Notes: generated from the letters alone by a model not told the origin. Counted from the first letter of the stretch, positions 7,737 through 17,356 are shown. The stretch: 64,000 bases of DNA from Bacillus sp. Marseille-Q1617 (GCF_903645295.1 NZ_CAHJXM010000002.1:596001-660000), one strand, 5' to 3'. Numbers and translations are program-made.

Positions 7737-8642
7737 ATGCGCGTAACACAAAGCATGCTAACCAATAACTCAATGAGAAACCTTAGCTCATCCTATGCGA
7801 GGATGGGACAGCTTCAGGACCAACTGGCTACAGGTAAAAAAATAACCAAGCCTTCCGATGATCCGGTTGTTGCGATGAAAGGGATGTTTTATCGTTCGAA
7901 CTTGACGGGGATCGAGCAGTATAAACGGAATCTTTCCGAGCTATATCTTTGGATGGATAACTCGGAAGCGGGAATTGACCAGGCCAATCAAGGATTGCAG
8001 CGCGTTCGTGAGCTTACACTGCAAGGTAAAAACGGTACGTTAAGTGAAGAGGACAAAAAGGCTGTTGCCGTTGAAATTGAACAAATTAAGATGGACTTGG
8101 TTGGAGTAGCGGAAACTAAGGTTGCCGGCCGTTATATTTTTCACGGGACAGATGTAGGGAATTCTCCTGTCAAAGATGGGAAACCTGCAGACGGCAGTGC
8201 ACCACAGGTTGCTGATAATCTGATTAGTGCAGCCATTGGAAATTATAATATAGAAGTTTCGCAGGGAGTATCTCTAAAAGCCAACGTGAATCCTGGCAAT
8301 GTATTCAGTCAGAAGCTATTTGATACGGTGCACAGTATTCAAAAAGCATTGAAATCAGGCGATACATCTACACTTGATACAGAATTAGGGAACTTGGATG
8401 ATGTCATGGAAACCCTGTCGGCTGAGCGTTCAGAACTGGGTGCCCGCTATAACCGTTTGGAAATGATCGACGACCGCCTAGGTCAGCAGGAAGTAGTCGC
8501 TAATCGGATCCTTTCTGATAACGAGGATGCCGATATCGAAAGAGTCATTACCGATTTGAAGACCCAGGAGAGTGTACACCGGGCTGCGTTAGGAGTCGGT
8601 GCGAGAATCATCCAGCCTACTTTAATGGACTTTTTACGATAA
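7737..8642 (+). CDS. flgL: Flagellar hook-associated protein 3, FlgL
   Basis: This 301-residue FlgL is the second hook-filament junction protein. It has the flagellin-like N-terminus (MRVTQSMLTNNSMRNL...LATGKKITKPSDDP) and a matching C-terminal helix with ARYNRLEMIDDRL. A GAAGGTGAAGCC site precedes the ATG, 15 bp after flgK. A hairpin follows the stop codon. Confidence 0.96.
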   Translation: MRVTQSMLTNNSMRNLSSSYARMGQLQDQLATGKKITKPSDDPVVAMKGMFYRSNLTGIEQYKRNLSELYLWMDNSEAGIDQANQGLQRVRELTLQGKNGTLSEEDKKAVAVEIEQIKMDLVGVAETKVAGRYIFHGTDVGNSPVKDGKPADGSAPQVADNLISAAIGNYNIEVSQGVSLKANVNPGNVFSQKLFDTVHSIQKALKSGDTSTLDTELGNLDDVMETLSAERSELGARYNRLEMIDDRLGQQEVVANRILSDNEDADIERVITDLKTQESVHRAALGVGARIIQPTLMDFLR

Positions 8643-8648
8643 AAATGC

Positions 8649-8703
8649 AAGGGGACCAACCCTTTAAGGTGTTTCGTCACCTTAGGGGACGGTTCCTTTT
8701 TTA
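8649..8703 (+). terminator. Hairpin after flgL
   Basis: Nested complementary arms (AAGGTG/CACCTT around TTTCGT, with outer GGGACC and GGTTCC arms) are followed by CCTTTTTT. It resembles the other GGGACGG hairpins in the window. It may attenuate rather than fully stop transcription into yviE-fliW-csrA. Confidence 0.6.
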
Positions 8704-8719
8704 ATAGAGGTGAAAGGAT

Positions 8720-9310
8720 ATGAACTTTCCACAGATACGATTGCAATCCACCCCTGCTTCCATCGGGATCAAAACGACTCCCGGAAAACTGGAAGTCGAA
8801 ACACCCCCGCCGTCACTGGATATCCAGCAGCCAAAAGCAAAGATGGAAATCGAACGGAGACCTTCGAAGTTGACCATTGACCAAACCGAAGCAAGGGCAG
8901 ACATGAATTTGAAATCAGTGCGCCGGCGGATTGAAGATTTTGCGAGACAGGGACATGAGGATTGGCTGGCCGGGCTCGCTCGTGTTGCTCAGGATGGAGA
9001 CGAGCTAATGATGATAGAGAACGGGGGTAATGCCATTGCAGCACAAGCCGAACGAAACAGCGAAAATCCGATGTATGATTTCAATATTGGCTGGATCCCT
9101 TCAGCAGGAAGCGTAAAAATTCAATATGATCCCGGCGAGGTGAACGTGAAGTTTGAGCCGCAAAAAGTCATCAACAATACACAAGTTGTGAAGCCGCACA
9201 TCAATGTGTCAAAAGCTCAGGTGGACATCAGTCTTCAAAAATATGCCGATTTACAAATTGATTTTGTGAATTTAAACCATGTCGGAATTAATTACGAACA
9301 GGAAATCTAA
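8720..9310 (+). CDS. yviE: YviE/DUF6470 family protein
   Basis: This 196-residue protein has no recognised enzymatic domain. The N-terminal third alternates short strands and prolines (STPASIGIKTTPGKLEVETP), and similar IQYDPGEVNVKFEP repeats occur later, suggesting a beta-rich fold. Its place between flgL and fliW is the same as B. subtilis yviE, so a flagellar role is likely but unknown. The ATG follows GAGGTGAAAGG. Confidence 0.85.
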   Translation: MNFPQIRLQSTPASIGIKTTPGKLEVETPPPSLDIQQPKAKMEIERRPSKLTIDQTEARADMNLKSVRRRIEDFARQGHEDWLAGLARVAQDGDELMMIENGGNAIAAQAERNSENPMYDFNIGWIPSAGSVKIQYDPGEVNVKFEPQKVINNTQVVKPHINVSKAQVDISLQKYADLQIDFVNLNHVGINYEQEI

Positions 9311-9327
9311 AAAGAAGGAATGAGAGC

Positions 9328-9774
9328 ATGAACATAAACACTAAATACCACGGAGAGATTGACGTCAAAGAGGACGCTGTATTGAACTTTGAACAGGGGA
9401 TCCCCGGGTTCGCCGATGAGAAAAAATTCGTCTTGCTGCCTCTGCCGGAAAATGATTGGTTTCATATCCTGCAATCGGTTACCACCCCACAGCTCGGATT
9501 CGTAGTGACGGACCCATTTTTATTCACGAAAGAGTTTGACTTCGAACTGGATCAAGGCAGTGTGGAATCATTGGGATTCACTGATGGGAAAAATGTAAAA
9601 GTACTGACCATCCTTACAATGAGGGAAACACTTAATGATTCGACTGCCAACCTGCAAGCTCCGATCGTGATCAATCTGGCAAACAACAAAGCCAAACAAG
9701 TGATTCTGAATGATCCAAACTACAAAACAAAACATCTAATCTTTGCTCAGCCAGAGCAAGCTGGTAAGGAGTGA
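9328..9774 (+). CDS. fliW: Flagellar assembly factor FliW
   Basis: This 148-residue FliW binds newly made flagellin and, when free, removes CsrA from the hag leader. Family hallmarks are [13 protein letters not shown] near residues 17-29, the FVVTDPFLF segment, and the C-terminal IVINL...[10 protein letters not shown]. Its stop lies just upstream of the csrA start and carries the csrA ribosome-binding site (TAAGGAGTGA), so the two are translationally coupled. Confidence 0.97.
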   Translation: MNINTKYHGEIDVKEDAVLNFEQGIPGFADEKKFVLLPLPENDWFHILQSVTTPQLGFVVTDPFLFTKEFDFELDQGSVESLGFTDGKNVKVLTILTMRETLNDSTANLQAPIVINLANNKAKQVILNDPNYKTKHLIFAQPEQAGKE

Positions 9775-9778
9775 GACG

Positions 9779-10000
9779 ATGCTGGTATTAACGAGAAAAA
9801 CCGGAGAAGCCATTCAAATAGGGGAAGATATTGAAATCAGTGTGATATCGGTAAAAGGAGATCAAATAAAACTTGGCATCAACGCACCGAAGAACGTCGA
9901 AATCCACCGAAAAGAAATCTACCTGACCATCCAGGAAGAAAATGCCGAAGCCTCCAAAGGAATCGAAAACCTCTTCAATATTTTGCCGAAAAAACAATAA
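9779..10000 (+). CDS. csrA: Carbon storage regulator CsrA
   Basis: This 73-residue RNA-binding translational repressor begins [15 protein letters not shown], as in all CsrA proteins, so the ATG at 9779 is preferred over an in-frame upstream TTG at 9743. CsrA dimers bind GGA-in-loop hairpins. The likely target is the hag leader about 110 nt downstream, where such a hairpin is visible. The neighbour fliW encodes its antagonist. Confidence 0.97.
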   Translation: MLVLTRKTGEAIQIGEDIEISVISVKGDQIKLGINAPKNVEIHRKEIYLTIQEENAEASKGIENLFNILPKKQ

Positions 10001-10017
10001 TTTTTATACTAAACTAT

Positions 10018-10043
10018 TAAACCCTAGTAAAAACGACCGATAT
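10018..10043 (+). promoter_or_regulatory. SigD-type promoter for hag
   Basis: TAAA (10018-10021) and ACCGATAT (10036-10043), separated by 14 nt, resemble the SigD consensus. The leader to the hag ATG is about 100 nt long, as in B. subtilis. Confidence 0.8.
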
Positions 10044-10109
10044 TAACCATGTAAGCAAGGAAAAAAGGGCGGCCGACCTTTCTGTTCTTTGTAAACCAAA
10101 TAATGAACA

Positions 10110-10142
10110 GTTCACAAGGATGTGGACTTACTTTCAAGGAGG
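10110..10142 (+). promoter_or_regulatory. CsrA-binding sites in hag leader
   Basis: GTTCAC (10110-10115) pairs with GTGGAC (10122-10127), allowing one U-G pair, and leaves AAGGAT in the loop: a GGA-in-loop CsrA site. A second GGA lies in the Shine-Dalgarno sequence AAGGAGG (10136-10142). Two sites, one covering the ribosome-binding site, are the known repression layout. A competing stem CTGTTC (10082-10087) / GAACAG (10105-10110) shares base 10110. Confidence 0.75.
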
Positions 10143-10152
10143 AAATTTAGTT

Positions 10153-10989
10153 ATGAGAATTAATCACAATATTGCGGCTTTGAATACTTATCGTCAGTTG
10201 AATAGTGCTTCTACTGCACAATCTAAATCTATGGAGAAGTTATCTTCAGGTCTTCGCATCAACCGTGCTGGTGACGATGCCGCAGGACTTGCTATCTCTG
10301 AGAAGATGCGTGGACAGATTCGTGGTTTAGATCAAGCTTCTCGTAATGCTCAAGATGGTATCTCACTAATTCAAACTGCTGAAGGTGCCCTTAATGAAAC
10401 TCACTCAATTCTTCAACGTATGAGAGAATTAGCGGTACAATCTACTAACGATACTAATACATCGTCAGACAGAGCTTCATTACAAGCAGAGGTAGATGAA
10501 TTAATTACAGAAATTGATAGAATTGCCAACCAAACAGAATTTAATACAGCTACGTTACTTAATGGCACTGGTGGTAATAATGGAGATGGAACGTTCGATT
10601 TTCAAATTGGTGCTAATACGACACAAACAGTTACTCTAACAGTTGGAAATATGACAGCTGGAGGTGCTAATTTAGGTGTTTCAGGATTAGATATTTCTAC
10701 AGATTCTGCTACAGCTACAGCTGCGATTGCTACATTGGATACTGCTATTACTAATGTCTCTACTGAGCGTAGTAATCTTGGAGCATTCCAAAATCGGTTA
10801 GAACATACAATTAACAATCTATCTACATCTTCCGAAAACCTAACTGCCGCTGAATCTCGTATCCGTGACGTTGACATGGCAAAAGAAATGATGAACCAAA
10901 CAAAGAACTCTATTCTTGCTCAAGCTTCTCAAGCAATGTTAGCTCAAGCAAATCAACAACCTCAAGGAGTATTACAATTACTTCGTTAA
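10153..10989 (+). CDS. hag: Flagellin Hag
   Basis: Flagellin of 278 residues, the filament subunit. The conserved N-terminus [16 protein letters not shown] fixes the start at 10153 behind AAGGAGG, rather than the in-frame upstream TTG/GTG-type extension. The C-terminus [20 protein letters not shown] is also standard. The short middle (about residues 130-210) means only D0/D1 plus a small variable part. Codon use is biased to U- and A-ending codons, unlike the neighbours, as expected for a very highly expressed gene. Regulation is by SigD and by CsrA/FliW. Confidence 0.98.
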   Translation: MRINHNIAALNTYRQLNSASTAQSKSMEKLSSGLRINRAGDDAAGLAISEKMRGQIRGLDQASRNAQDGISLIQTAEGALNETHSILQRMRELAVQSTNDTNTSSDRASLQAEVDELITEIDRIANQTEFNTATLLNGTGGNNGDGTFDFQIGANTTQTVTLTVGNMTAGGANLGVSGLDISTDSATATAAIATLDTAITNVSTERSNLGAFQNRLEHTINNLSTSSENLTAAESRIRDVDMAKEMMNQTKNSILAQASQAMLAQANQQPQGVLQLLR

Positions 10990-11008
10990 TAGAACCTTTT
11001 ATAGAGCG

Positions 11009-11042
11009 AAGGGACTCTGGTCATATCCAGGGTCTCTTTTAT
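11009..11042 (+). terminator. Terminator of hag
   Basis: GGGACTCTGG (11011-11020) pairs with CCAGGGTCTC (with G-U pairs) across TCATAT, followed by TTTT. It separates hag from the repeat-protein gene. Confidence 0.8.
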
Positions 11043-11097
11043 AAATGAAAAATAGGTATAAAGTAATGGTCGAATAATATCAGGGAGCAATTTGAGT

Positions 11098-14000
11098 ATG
11101 AAAAAAATCTTTTATGTAATTCTTATATGTCTACTATTATTTTCTCAAACAAAAGTCTTTGCAGTTGACGTTATAATCGAGGATCCCACACCAGACCTAC
11201 AGGCCCCATACATAAAAATTATAAGTGTGTCGAGTAATGAACTGACCCCTACTACTCCAATTACTATTAATGCTGAAATTTCAGATGAACTTTCTGGCTT
11301 TAATAAAGGATCTATTACTTATAGAAAACCCTCAAATCAGATTGTTACAGTCCCATTTGCTCAAAATTCTCAGACCGGAACATACGAAGCATACATGTCT
11401 GTGTCAGATATTGATGTACCGGGTGAATGGAAGGTAGCGGACATATTCCTTCAAGATAATAAAGATAATTCTGTTCATTTATCTCATTTATCCACTCAAT
11501 CCAACGGTGAGCTAATCGATTTTTCTGGATTAAACTTAAATGTAAGTGGAGTAAGCACTCCGATGTCTACCGATAAAGAGGCTCCGATACTTAATTCATT
11601 ATCAATAAAGTCTCAGGAGTTAAGCGTTAATGACAGCATAGAAATTACAGCAGACATCTCGGATAATGAGTCAGGAGTTTCCATGGTTAAAGCTTACTAT
11701 AAAAAGCCAAGTGGACTTTCCCAAACTATTTATTTATATAAGGATGCAGTTGGTACTTTCACGGGTACTCATTCGATAGGAAAATATGAAGAAAGCGGTG
11801 AATGGATACTAACTTCTATATATATTAGTGATAAAGAAGGAAATTCAAAAACCTATTCTGACTTCATAGACAAAGATGGGAACCTTCAAAGTTTTGAAAA
11901 CTGCAAATTAACCATAACTGGTACGACAATTGACTCTGAAGCTCCGGTACTCAATGAAATTTCTGTTACTTCAACCAAGGTAAGTCCAAACGAGAAAATT
12001 GAAGTGCGGGCAAAAATCACAGATAACGAGTCAGGTGTATCATATGTAAAAGTAAATTATAGAAACCCAAGCGGTAATACAAAGTATTTTTATCTATATA
12101 AAACTACTACAGATAATGAATATGTTGGATCAATGACAATTTCACAATATGAGGAAAGAGGAGATAGAGTCCTTACCTCTGTTTACTTGCGTGACAATGT
12201 GGGGAATTTTAATACAATCACAAATTACCAGAATGAGAATAATGAAGAGAAATCATTTAATCACTGTACTGTTGAGGTGATAGGGACAACCCCGGATTGG
12301 GAAGCACCGGAATTTATAGGCGGAAAAATTGGCGTTTCACAAATCTCTGCTGAGAAGGCAGCTGTTAAATTGACTATTGAAGTTGAAGATAACTTATCCG
12401 GTATTACTTACAGCACTCTTAATGGCTCCTATAGAAAGCCCAGTGGGAAAATCTACTCCTTAAATTTTATAAAACAAAATAATCAATACACCGCTACGAT
12501 CTATATAGATAAATATGATGAGTTAGGGGAATGGGCCTTAAATAATTTATCTATAAGAGATGCGGTCGGCAATTATGCCCGTCCTATTAAGATAGGGAGT
12601 AGTCCTTTGTCTGAATTTAATATTAATGTAATGGGGAAAATCACCATAACCCCAGGTACTCACAATAGTATATTTTTTGAAGCGCCAGAAGTGTTGTCCA
12701 GCGCTCAAACATACCAGTTAAAACCTGTTCTTAAATCAAGTAATGAATCTGTACCAGATGCAGATGTGACTAATGAGAACCTAGTAAAATATACTTCGAC
12801 AAACCCTGATTTATTGAATGTAAGTACTACAGGGTTAATTACTATACCAGAATCAGCCGGTTCCGGCATTGTTATGTTAGAAGTTTCCTATGGAGAACTA
12901 ACAAGACAAGTCGAAATAAAAATCAATGAAGGAACCATTGAATCCGTTCTTCAAGTGACACCACTCTCAACGATTTTACATGCTGGGGAGAGTCAACAGT
13001 TGAAAGTGGTTGAAATTAATGACGGTGCCAGAAAAGATATAACAAGCTCATCCAGTGGCATCACTTATTCCAGTAGTAATCCTTCTCTTGTAAGTGTTAG
13101 TAGTAACGGTCTAATTCAAGCGGCTATAGGAGAAATAAAGGGCACAGCAGAAATTATTGTAAACTACAACGGATTGAGTACTAAAACAATCGTCCAAATA
13201 TCTAAACCTGTTGTAAGAGAGTTATCCATTTCTCCTAGAGAGGAAACACTATCATTATCTAATAACAGGCTCCAGCTAGTGGTCAAAGCATTTATGACAG
13301 ATGGCACAACAAAAGATGTGTCAAAGGGGATAGAGGGTACAAGTTACATTTCTTCTAACCCTGCTATTGCACAAGTAAGTGGGGATGGATTAGTTACAGT
13401 CCCCTCCGATGCAACTAGCGGGGAAGTAACGATTACAGCAAAAAATAATGGTGTTTATGTTAGAAGTAAAATAAATATCAATGTACCGGAATTAACAGAG
13501 ATTAATGTAACGCCAGATGAAATTGGAGTATATCCCGGAGACACTATTCAGCTGAACGCTTTAGGAAGATGGAGTAATGGAGTGGTTAAAGATATTACTT
13601 CAGGTGATGAAGGAACTTCCTATATCAGTTCATTATCAAGCAGAGGATCTGTAAATGAAAATGGTACAGTAATCATCCCAGAAGATGCTTCATATGGAAA
13701 GCTTACTATAACTCTAGTGAATAAATCAGTTAAAGCTATAGCAGTCTTGTATGTGGAGAAAGATCCTAGCAATGAATTGGTAGAGATTAGGGCTAAAACT
13801 GAAAATTCGAAATTGTTCAGGAATGAATCAACTCAATTGAGCATTACAGGTATTTATGGAGATGAGTCAGAAAAGGATCTGACATCAGGTACAGAAGGAA
13901 CGACATATACCAGTTCGGTGCCAAGTAGGGCGGTGGTAGATGAAAACGGAACAATCACTGTACCAGCAGACGCGACCTATGGAAGTGTAACGATTACAGT

Positions 14001-14901
14001 AAGAAACGGGTCGTTATACACAAGAGTGGTTCTGACGATCGAGGAAGACCAAAGTAAAGTGTTAAAGAACTTGTCAGCAACGATTGAAGATCCAGCATTA
14101 TACCGAGAGGAAGAAACACAATTAGCCGTATCGGGCCTTTATGGGGATGAATCATTAAAAGACCTGACATTAGGTACAGCAGGAACCACATATACCAGTT
14201 CGGTGCCGAGCAGGGCTATGGTAGATGAAAACGGAACAATCACTGTGCCAGCGGACGCAACATATGGAAGTGTAACAATTACAGTAAGAAACGGAACGTT
14301 ATATACAAGAGTGGTTTTGACCATCGAGGAAGATCAAAGTAAAGTGTTACAGACCTTGTCAGCATCGATTGAGGATTCAGCGCTATACAGGGGAGAAGGA
14401 ACTCAGTTAAGTGTAACGGGAGTCTATGGAGATGAGACTATAAAGGATTTGACGTCAGGTACAGAAGAAACGACATATACCAGTTCGGTGCCGAGCAGGG
14501 CGATGGTAGATGAAAATGGAAAAGTCACTGTGCCAGCGGACGCAACATATGGAAGTGTAACAATTACAGTAAGAAACGGAACGTTATATACAAGGTTGGT
14601 TTTGACCATTGAAGAAGATCAAAGTAAAGTGCTAAAGACCTTGTCAGCATCGATTGAGGATTCAGCCCTATACAGAGAAGAAGAAACACAAATAACAGTA
14701 TCTGGAATCTTTGGAGATGAGTCAGAAAAGGATCTGACATCAGGTACAGAAGGAACGACATATACTAGTTCAGTTCCGAGTAGGGCAATCGTAGATGAGA
14801 ACGGGAAGGTTACTGTACCAGCAGGTGCAACTTATGGGAATGTTACCATCACTATAAGAAATGGAAAATTGTACAAGAGAATATTGTTAACAATTCAATA
14901 A
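11098..14901 (+). CDS. Large secreted Ig-like repeat protein inserted in flagellar locus
   Basis: This 1267-residue protein has a signal peptide (MKKIFYVILICLLLFSQTKVFA) and no visible transmembrane anchor or LPXTG motif, so it is probably secreted or loosely attached. The ATG at 11098 (weak AGGGAG upstream) is chosen over a TTG two codons earlier. The N-terminal part has four beta-sandwich-like repeats starting with D-x-EAP near nt 11197, 11572, 11932 and 12295, each with a SDNxSG...YRKPSG core. The rest is Ig-like, BIG2-type. The last five repeats (about 13490-14898) have an exact 285-bp (95-residue) period, with a YTSSVPSRAxVDENGxxTVP core nearly identical at DNA level. The gene is AT-rich and absent from this position in B. 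subtilis. Adhesion or a surface role is inference only. Confidence 0.85.
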   Translation: MKKIFYVILICLLLFSQTKVFAVDVIIEDPTPDLQAPYIKIISVSSNELTPTTPITINAEISDELSGFNKGSITYRKPSNQIVTVPFAQNSQTGTYEAYMSVSDIDVPGEWKVADIFLQDNKDNSVHLSHLSTQSNGELIDFSGLNLNVSGVSTPMSTDKEAPILNSLSIKSQELSVNDSIEITADISDNESGVSMVKAYYKKPSGLSQTIYLYKDAVGTFTGTHSIGKYEESGEWILTSIYISDKEGNSKTYSDFIDKDGNLQSFENCKLTITGTTIDSEAPVLNEISVTSTKVSPNEKIEVRAKITDNESGVSYVKVNYRNPSGNTKYFYLYKTTTDNEYVGSMTISQYEERGDRVLTSVYLRDNVGNFNTITNYQNENNEEKSFNHCTVEVIGTTPDWEAPEFIGGKIGVSQISAEKAAVKLTIEVEDNLSGITYSTLNGSYRKPSGKIYSLNFIKQNNQYTATIYIDKYDELGEWALNNLSIRDAVGNYARPIKIGSSPLSEFNINVMGKITITPGTHNSIFFEAPEVLSSAQTYQLKPVLKSSNESVPDADVTNENLVKYTSTNPDLLNVSTTGLITIPESAGSGIVMLEVSYGELTRQVEIKINEGTIESVLQVTPLSTILHAGESQQLKVVEINDGARKDITSSSSGITYSSSNPSLVSVSSNGLIQAAIGEIKGTAEIIVNYNGLSTKTIVQISKPVVRELSISPREETLSLSNNRLQLVVKAFMTDGTTKDVSKGIEGTSYISSNPAIAQVSGDGLVTVPSDATSGEVTITAKNNGVYVRSKININVPELTEINVTPDEIGVYPGDTIQLNALGRWSNGVVKDITSGDEGTSYISSLSSRGSVNENGTVIIPEDASYGKLTITLVNKSVKAIAVLYVEKDPSNELVEIRAKTENSKLFRNESTQLSITGIYGDESEKDLTSGTEGTTYTSSVPSRAVVDENGTITVPADATYGSVTITVRNGSLYTRVVLTIEEDQSKVLKNLSATIEDPALYREEETQLAVSGLYGDESLKDLTLGTAGTTYTSSVPSRAMVDENGTITVPADATYGSVTITVRNGTLYTRVVLTIEEDQSKVLQTLSASIEDSALYRGEGTQLSVTGVYGDETIKDLTSGTEETTYTSSVPSRAMVDENGKVTVPADATYGSVTITVRNGTLYTRLVLTIEEDQSKVLKTLSASIEDSALYREEETQITVSGIFGDESEKDLTSGTEGTTYTSSVPSRAIVDENGKVTVPAGATYGNVTITIRNGKLYKRILLTIQ
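13490..14898 (+). repeat. Five 285-bp in-frame tandem repeats
   Basis: The codons for the (I/T)SS(V/L)(P/S)SR core recur at 13626, 13911, 14196, 14481 and 14766: exactly 285 bp each time. Copies three to five are the most alike (shared runs such as AGTTCGGTGCCGAGCAGGGC). Such DNA can gain or lose whole 95-residue units by recombination without breaking the frame. Confidence 0.92.
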
Positions 14902-14910
14902 TATACGTTC

Positions 14911-14934
14911 AGGGTGCATCAGCACCCTTTTTTC
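14911..14934 (+). terminator. Terminator after repeat protein
   Basis: GGGTGC-ATCA-GCACCC followed by TTTTTT just after the stop codon. Confidence 0.85.
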
Positions 14935-14944
14935 TATTGATTTC

Positions 14945-14971
14945 TAAACAATCATAAAATTACTCCGATAT
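14945..14971 (+). promoter_or_regulatory. SigD-type promoter for flaG-fliD-fliS-fliT
   Basis: TAAA (14945-14948), 15 nt, TCCGATAT (14964-14971). The spacing and sequence match the flgM promoter. It restarts transcription behind the inserted repeat-protein gene. Confidence 0.85.
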
Positions 14972-15004
14972 AAATTTTATGATAAATGTTTGGGAGGAAA
15001 CAAA

Positions 15005-15364
15005 GTGATTCAAAAAGTGGCAGGTAAGTCCATATCAAACCAACAATCATTTACTAAAGAAGAACCAAACACACGTGAAGCAGTAAAACAACTCCAAGTT
15101 CAGGAACGCCAACAAGCAGCATCCAATAAAGAGCCTGTCACAAAAGAAAAAATGGTTGATGTCGTTCAAGGAATGAATGAGTTTCTACAAGCTTCAAATA
15201 CACATTTGAAATTCGAATTTCACGATAAATTACAAGAATATTATGTCACGATCGTAGACGAACAGACAAAAGAAGTGGTAAAAGAAATACCGGCAAAGAA
15301 GATTCTCGATATGTATGCGGCGATGACAGAGTTTGTCGGATTGATGGTAGATAAAAAGATATAA
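15005..15364 (+). CDS. flaG: Flagellar protein FlaG
   Basis: This 119-residue FlaG (YvyC) has a polar N-terminus and the conserved C-terminal domain NTHLKFEFHDKLQEYYVTIV...EIPAKKILDMYAAM. The GTG at 15005 sits five nt after GGGAGGAAA (14992-15000). The TTG at 14990 lies before that site and is unlikely. FlaG is thought to influence filament length. First gene of the SigD-driven fliD operon. Confidence 0.92.
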   Translation: MIQKVAGKSISNQQSFTKEEPNTREAVKQLQVQERQQAASNKEPVTKEKMVDVVQGMNEFLQASNTHLKFEFHDKLQEYYVTIVDEQTKEVVKEIPAKKILDMYAAMTEFVGLMVDKKI

Positions 15365-15379
15365 AGAAAGGAGATATTT

Positions 15380-16915
15380 ATGGCCAGTGATATGCGAATA
15401 AGTGGACTTGCGAGCGGCATGGACACAGAACAGATGATTAAAGACCTGATGAAGGCTGAGCGTATACCTTTGGATAAGTTAGAGCAAAAGAAGCAATATC
15501 TGGAGTGGCAGCGTGATGATTACCGTGATATGAATAAAATGATGTTTGATTTCCGCAACCTCATTTTTGACGGGGTAATGAAGCAGGGGACTTATACACA
15601 GAAAGCAGTGACTATTTCAAATCCCAATGAGATATCAGTGAAGAATATAAGTTCCACTACGGATTTTTCAGGTACGATTAATGTGGAAAAACTGGCTTCT
15701 GCAGCTACAATGTACAGTTCGGGACCCATTACTCAATCAGACGGCGCAGCTTTTGACTCCAAAAAGAAGTTGAGTGAATCGTTCGGGTTATCGGGCGAGC
15801 AAAGTATTAAAGTGAGGGCAGTACAAGCAGACGGTACGATGGCTTCAGATTTTACAGAGATAAAATTTATGGCTGAAGATGAATCCTTAGATAGCCTTAT
15901 TGCTAAAATCAATGCCCAGACAGGGGTATCCATGTTCTATGATACCCAGACCAAACAAATGTCGGTGATGAGCAAAAATACCGGTAATAATACATCTGGA
16001 GCAGAAATTGAACTTCAGGGAGCATTATTTACCACTCACCTAAAGCTTGATGGAAATAATGATACTGCTGCAGCAAGTGGCAGGGGAGCAGCAGGGGAAA
16101 ACGCTGTTTTTACATACAATGGAATGAAAACGGAGCGTGCCTCTAACACGTTTACCATTAATGGCTTTGAATTGACGTTAAAAAACGCTTCAAACACAAA
16201 CGTAACATTCAGTTCACAGCCTGATACGGATAAGATTTTAGAGAAGATTGTAAAATTCGTAGATGAATATAACAAACTCATCGAAAAGGTGAATGGTGAA
16301 CTAGGAGAGAAAAAGCATCGGAACTTCCAGCCTCTTACAAAAGAACAAAAGGAAGCGATGGAAGAAAAGGAAATCGAGCTTTGGGAAGAAAAGGCGCGGA
16401 GTGGTACTTTACGAAATGATTCTGTTCTATCTTCTGCAATGAACAAGATGAGGATGGATCTATATACCCCTGTTTCAGGAGGAGTATCGGGAATCGATCA
16501 GCTTGCTCAAATTGGTATTAAGACGTCAAGTAACTATCTTGATAAAGGCAAACTTATCATTGACGAAAGCAAATTAAAAGAAGCCATTTCCAAAGATCCC
16601 AATGCCATTTATGAGATTTTCGCTAAAGATGGAGCAACATCAGGAGAACAGGGTATTGCTCGTCGATTACGCGAAACTTTGAAAAATACGATGGACAGTG
16701 TCGAGAAAAAAGCTGGGAAAGCATCCAGTGGAAATAACTCATTCACTTTGGGGCGCTTACTGGATTCAACGGATAATCAGATTGATCGTTTCGAAGACCG
16801 TCTCATCCAAGTGGAAGATCGCTATTGGCGCCAATTCACCGCGATGGAGAAAGCTATTCAACGTGCCAACCAGCAGTCCATGTACCTCATGCAGCAATTC
16901 GGTGGGGGAATGTAA
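15380..16915 (+). CDS. fliD: Flagellar filament cap protein FliD
   Basis: This 511-residue FliD (HAP2) caps the growing filament and helps flagellin fold into place. The N-terminus MRISGLASGMDTEQMIKDLM and the C-terminal coiled coil (DSTDNQIDRFEDRLIQVEDRYWRQF...MEKAIQRANQQSMYL) are diagnostic. The AAAGGAGATATTT site gives a clear ATG. It lies 15 bp after flaG and before its partner genes fliS and fliT. Confidence 0.97.
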   Translation: MASDMRISGLASGMDTEQMIKDLMKAERIPLDKLEQKKQYLEWQRDDYRDMNKMMFDFRNLIFDGVMKQGTYTQKAVTISNPNEISVKNISSTTDFSGTINVEKLASAATMYSSGPITQSDGAAFDSKKKLSESFGLSGEQSIKVRAVQADGTMASDFTEIKFMAEDESLDSLIAKINAQTGVSMFYDTQTKQMSVMSKNTGNNTSGAEIELQGALFTTHLKLDGNNDTAAASGRGAAGENAVFTYNGMKTERASNTFTINGFELTLKNASNTNVTFSSQPDTDKILEKIVKFVDEYNKLIEKVNGELGEKKHRNFQPLTKEQKEAMEEKEIELWEEKARSGTLRNDSVLSSAMNKMRMDLYTPVSGGVSGIDQLAQIGIKTSSNYLDKGKLIIDESKLKEAISKDPNAIYEIFAKDGATSGEQGIARRLRETLKNTMDSVEKKAGKASSGNNSFTLGRLLDSTDNQIDRFEDRLIQVEDRYWRQFTAMEKAIQRANQQSMYLMQQFGGGM

Positions 16916-16951
16916 TTTTTTATAAAGCAAGGTAATAAAAGGAGTGTCAAT

Positions 16952-17356
16952 ATGGCCATCAATAACCCTTATACAGCATATCAAAACAACTCGGTTAACA
17001 CGGCTTCACCAGGTGAACTTACACTTATGCTTTATAATGGAAGTCTGAAATTTATTCATATAGCTAAAAAAGCCATTGAAGAAAAAAATATCGAAATAAA
17101 AAATACGAATATCCAAAAAGTGCAGGCAATCATTAGTGAACTGATGGTGACACTTAATACTGATCTGGAAGTTTCACAAAACATGATGTCTCTTTATGAC
17201 TACATTAATCGCCGTTTAACGGAAGCCAATATTAAGAATGATGTAGCAATTTTAAAAGAAGTTGAAGGATTGATCACCGACTTCCGCGACACCTGGAAAC
17301 AAGTCATCCAGCTCAACCGCCAGAAGCAGCATGCAGGGCAAGGCGGGCAGGCTTAA
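16952..17356 (+). CDS. fliS: Flagellin chaperone FliS
   Basis: This 134-residue helical chaperone keeps flagellin unfolded and bridges it to the exporter FlhA. The N-terminus NPYTAYQNNSVNTASPGELTLMLYNG is a textbook FliS start. AAAGGAGTGTC precedes the ATG. The stop overlaps the fliT start by one base (TAATG). Confidence 0.97.
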   Translation: MAINNPYTAYQNNSVNTASPGELTLMLYNGSLKFIHIAKKAIEEKNIEIKNTNIQKVQAIISELMVTLNTDLEVSQNMMSLYDYINRRLTEANIKNDVAILKEVEGLITDFRDTWKQVIQLNRQKQHAGQGGQA

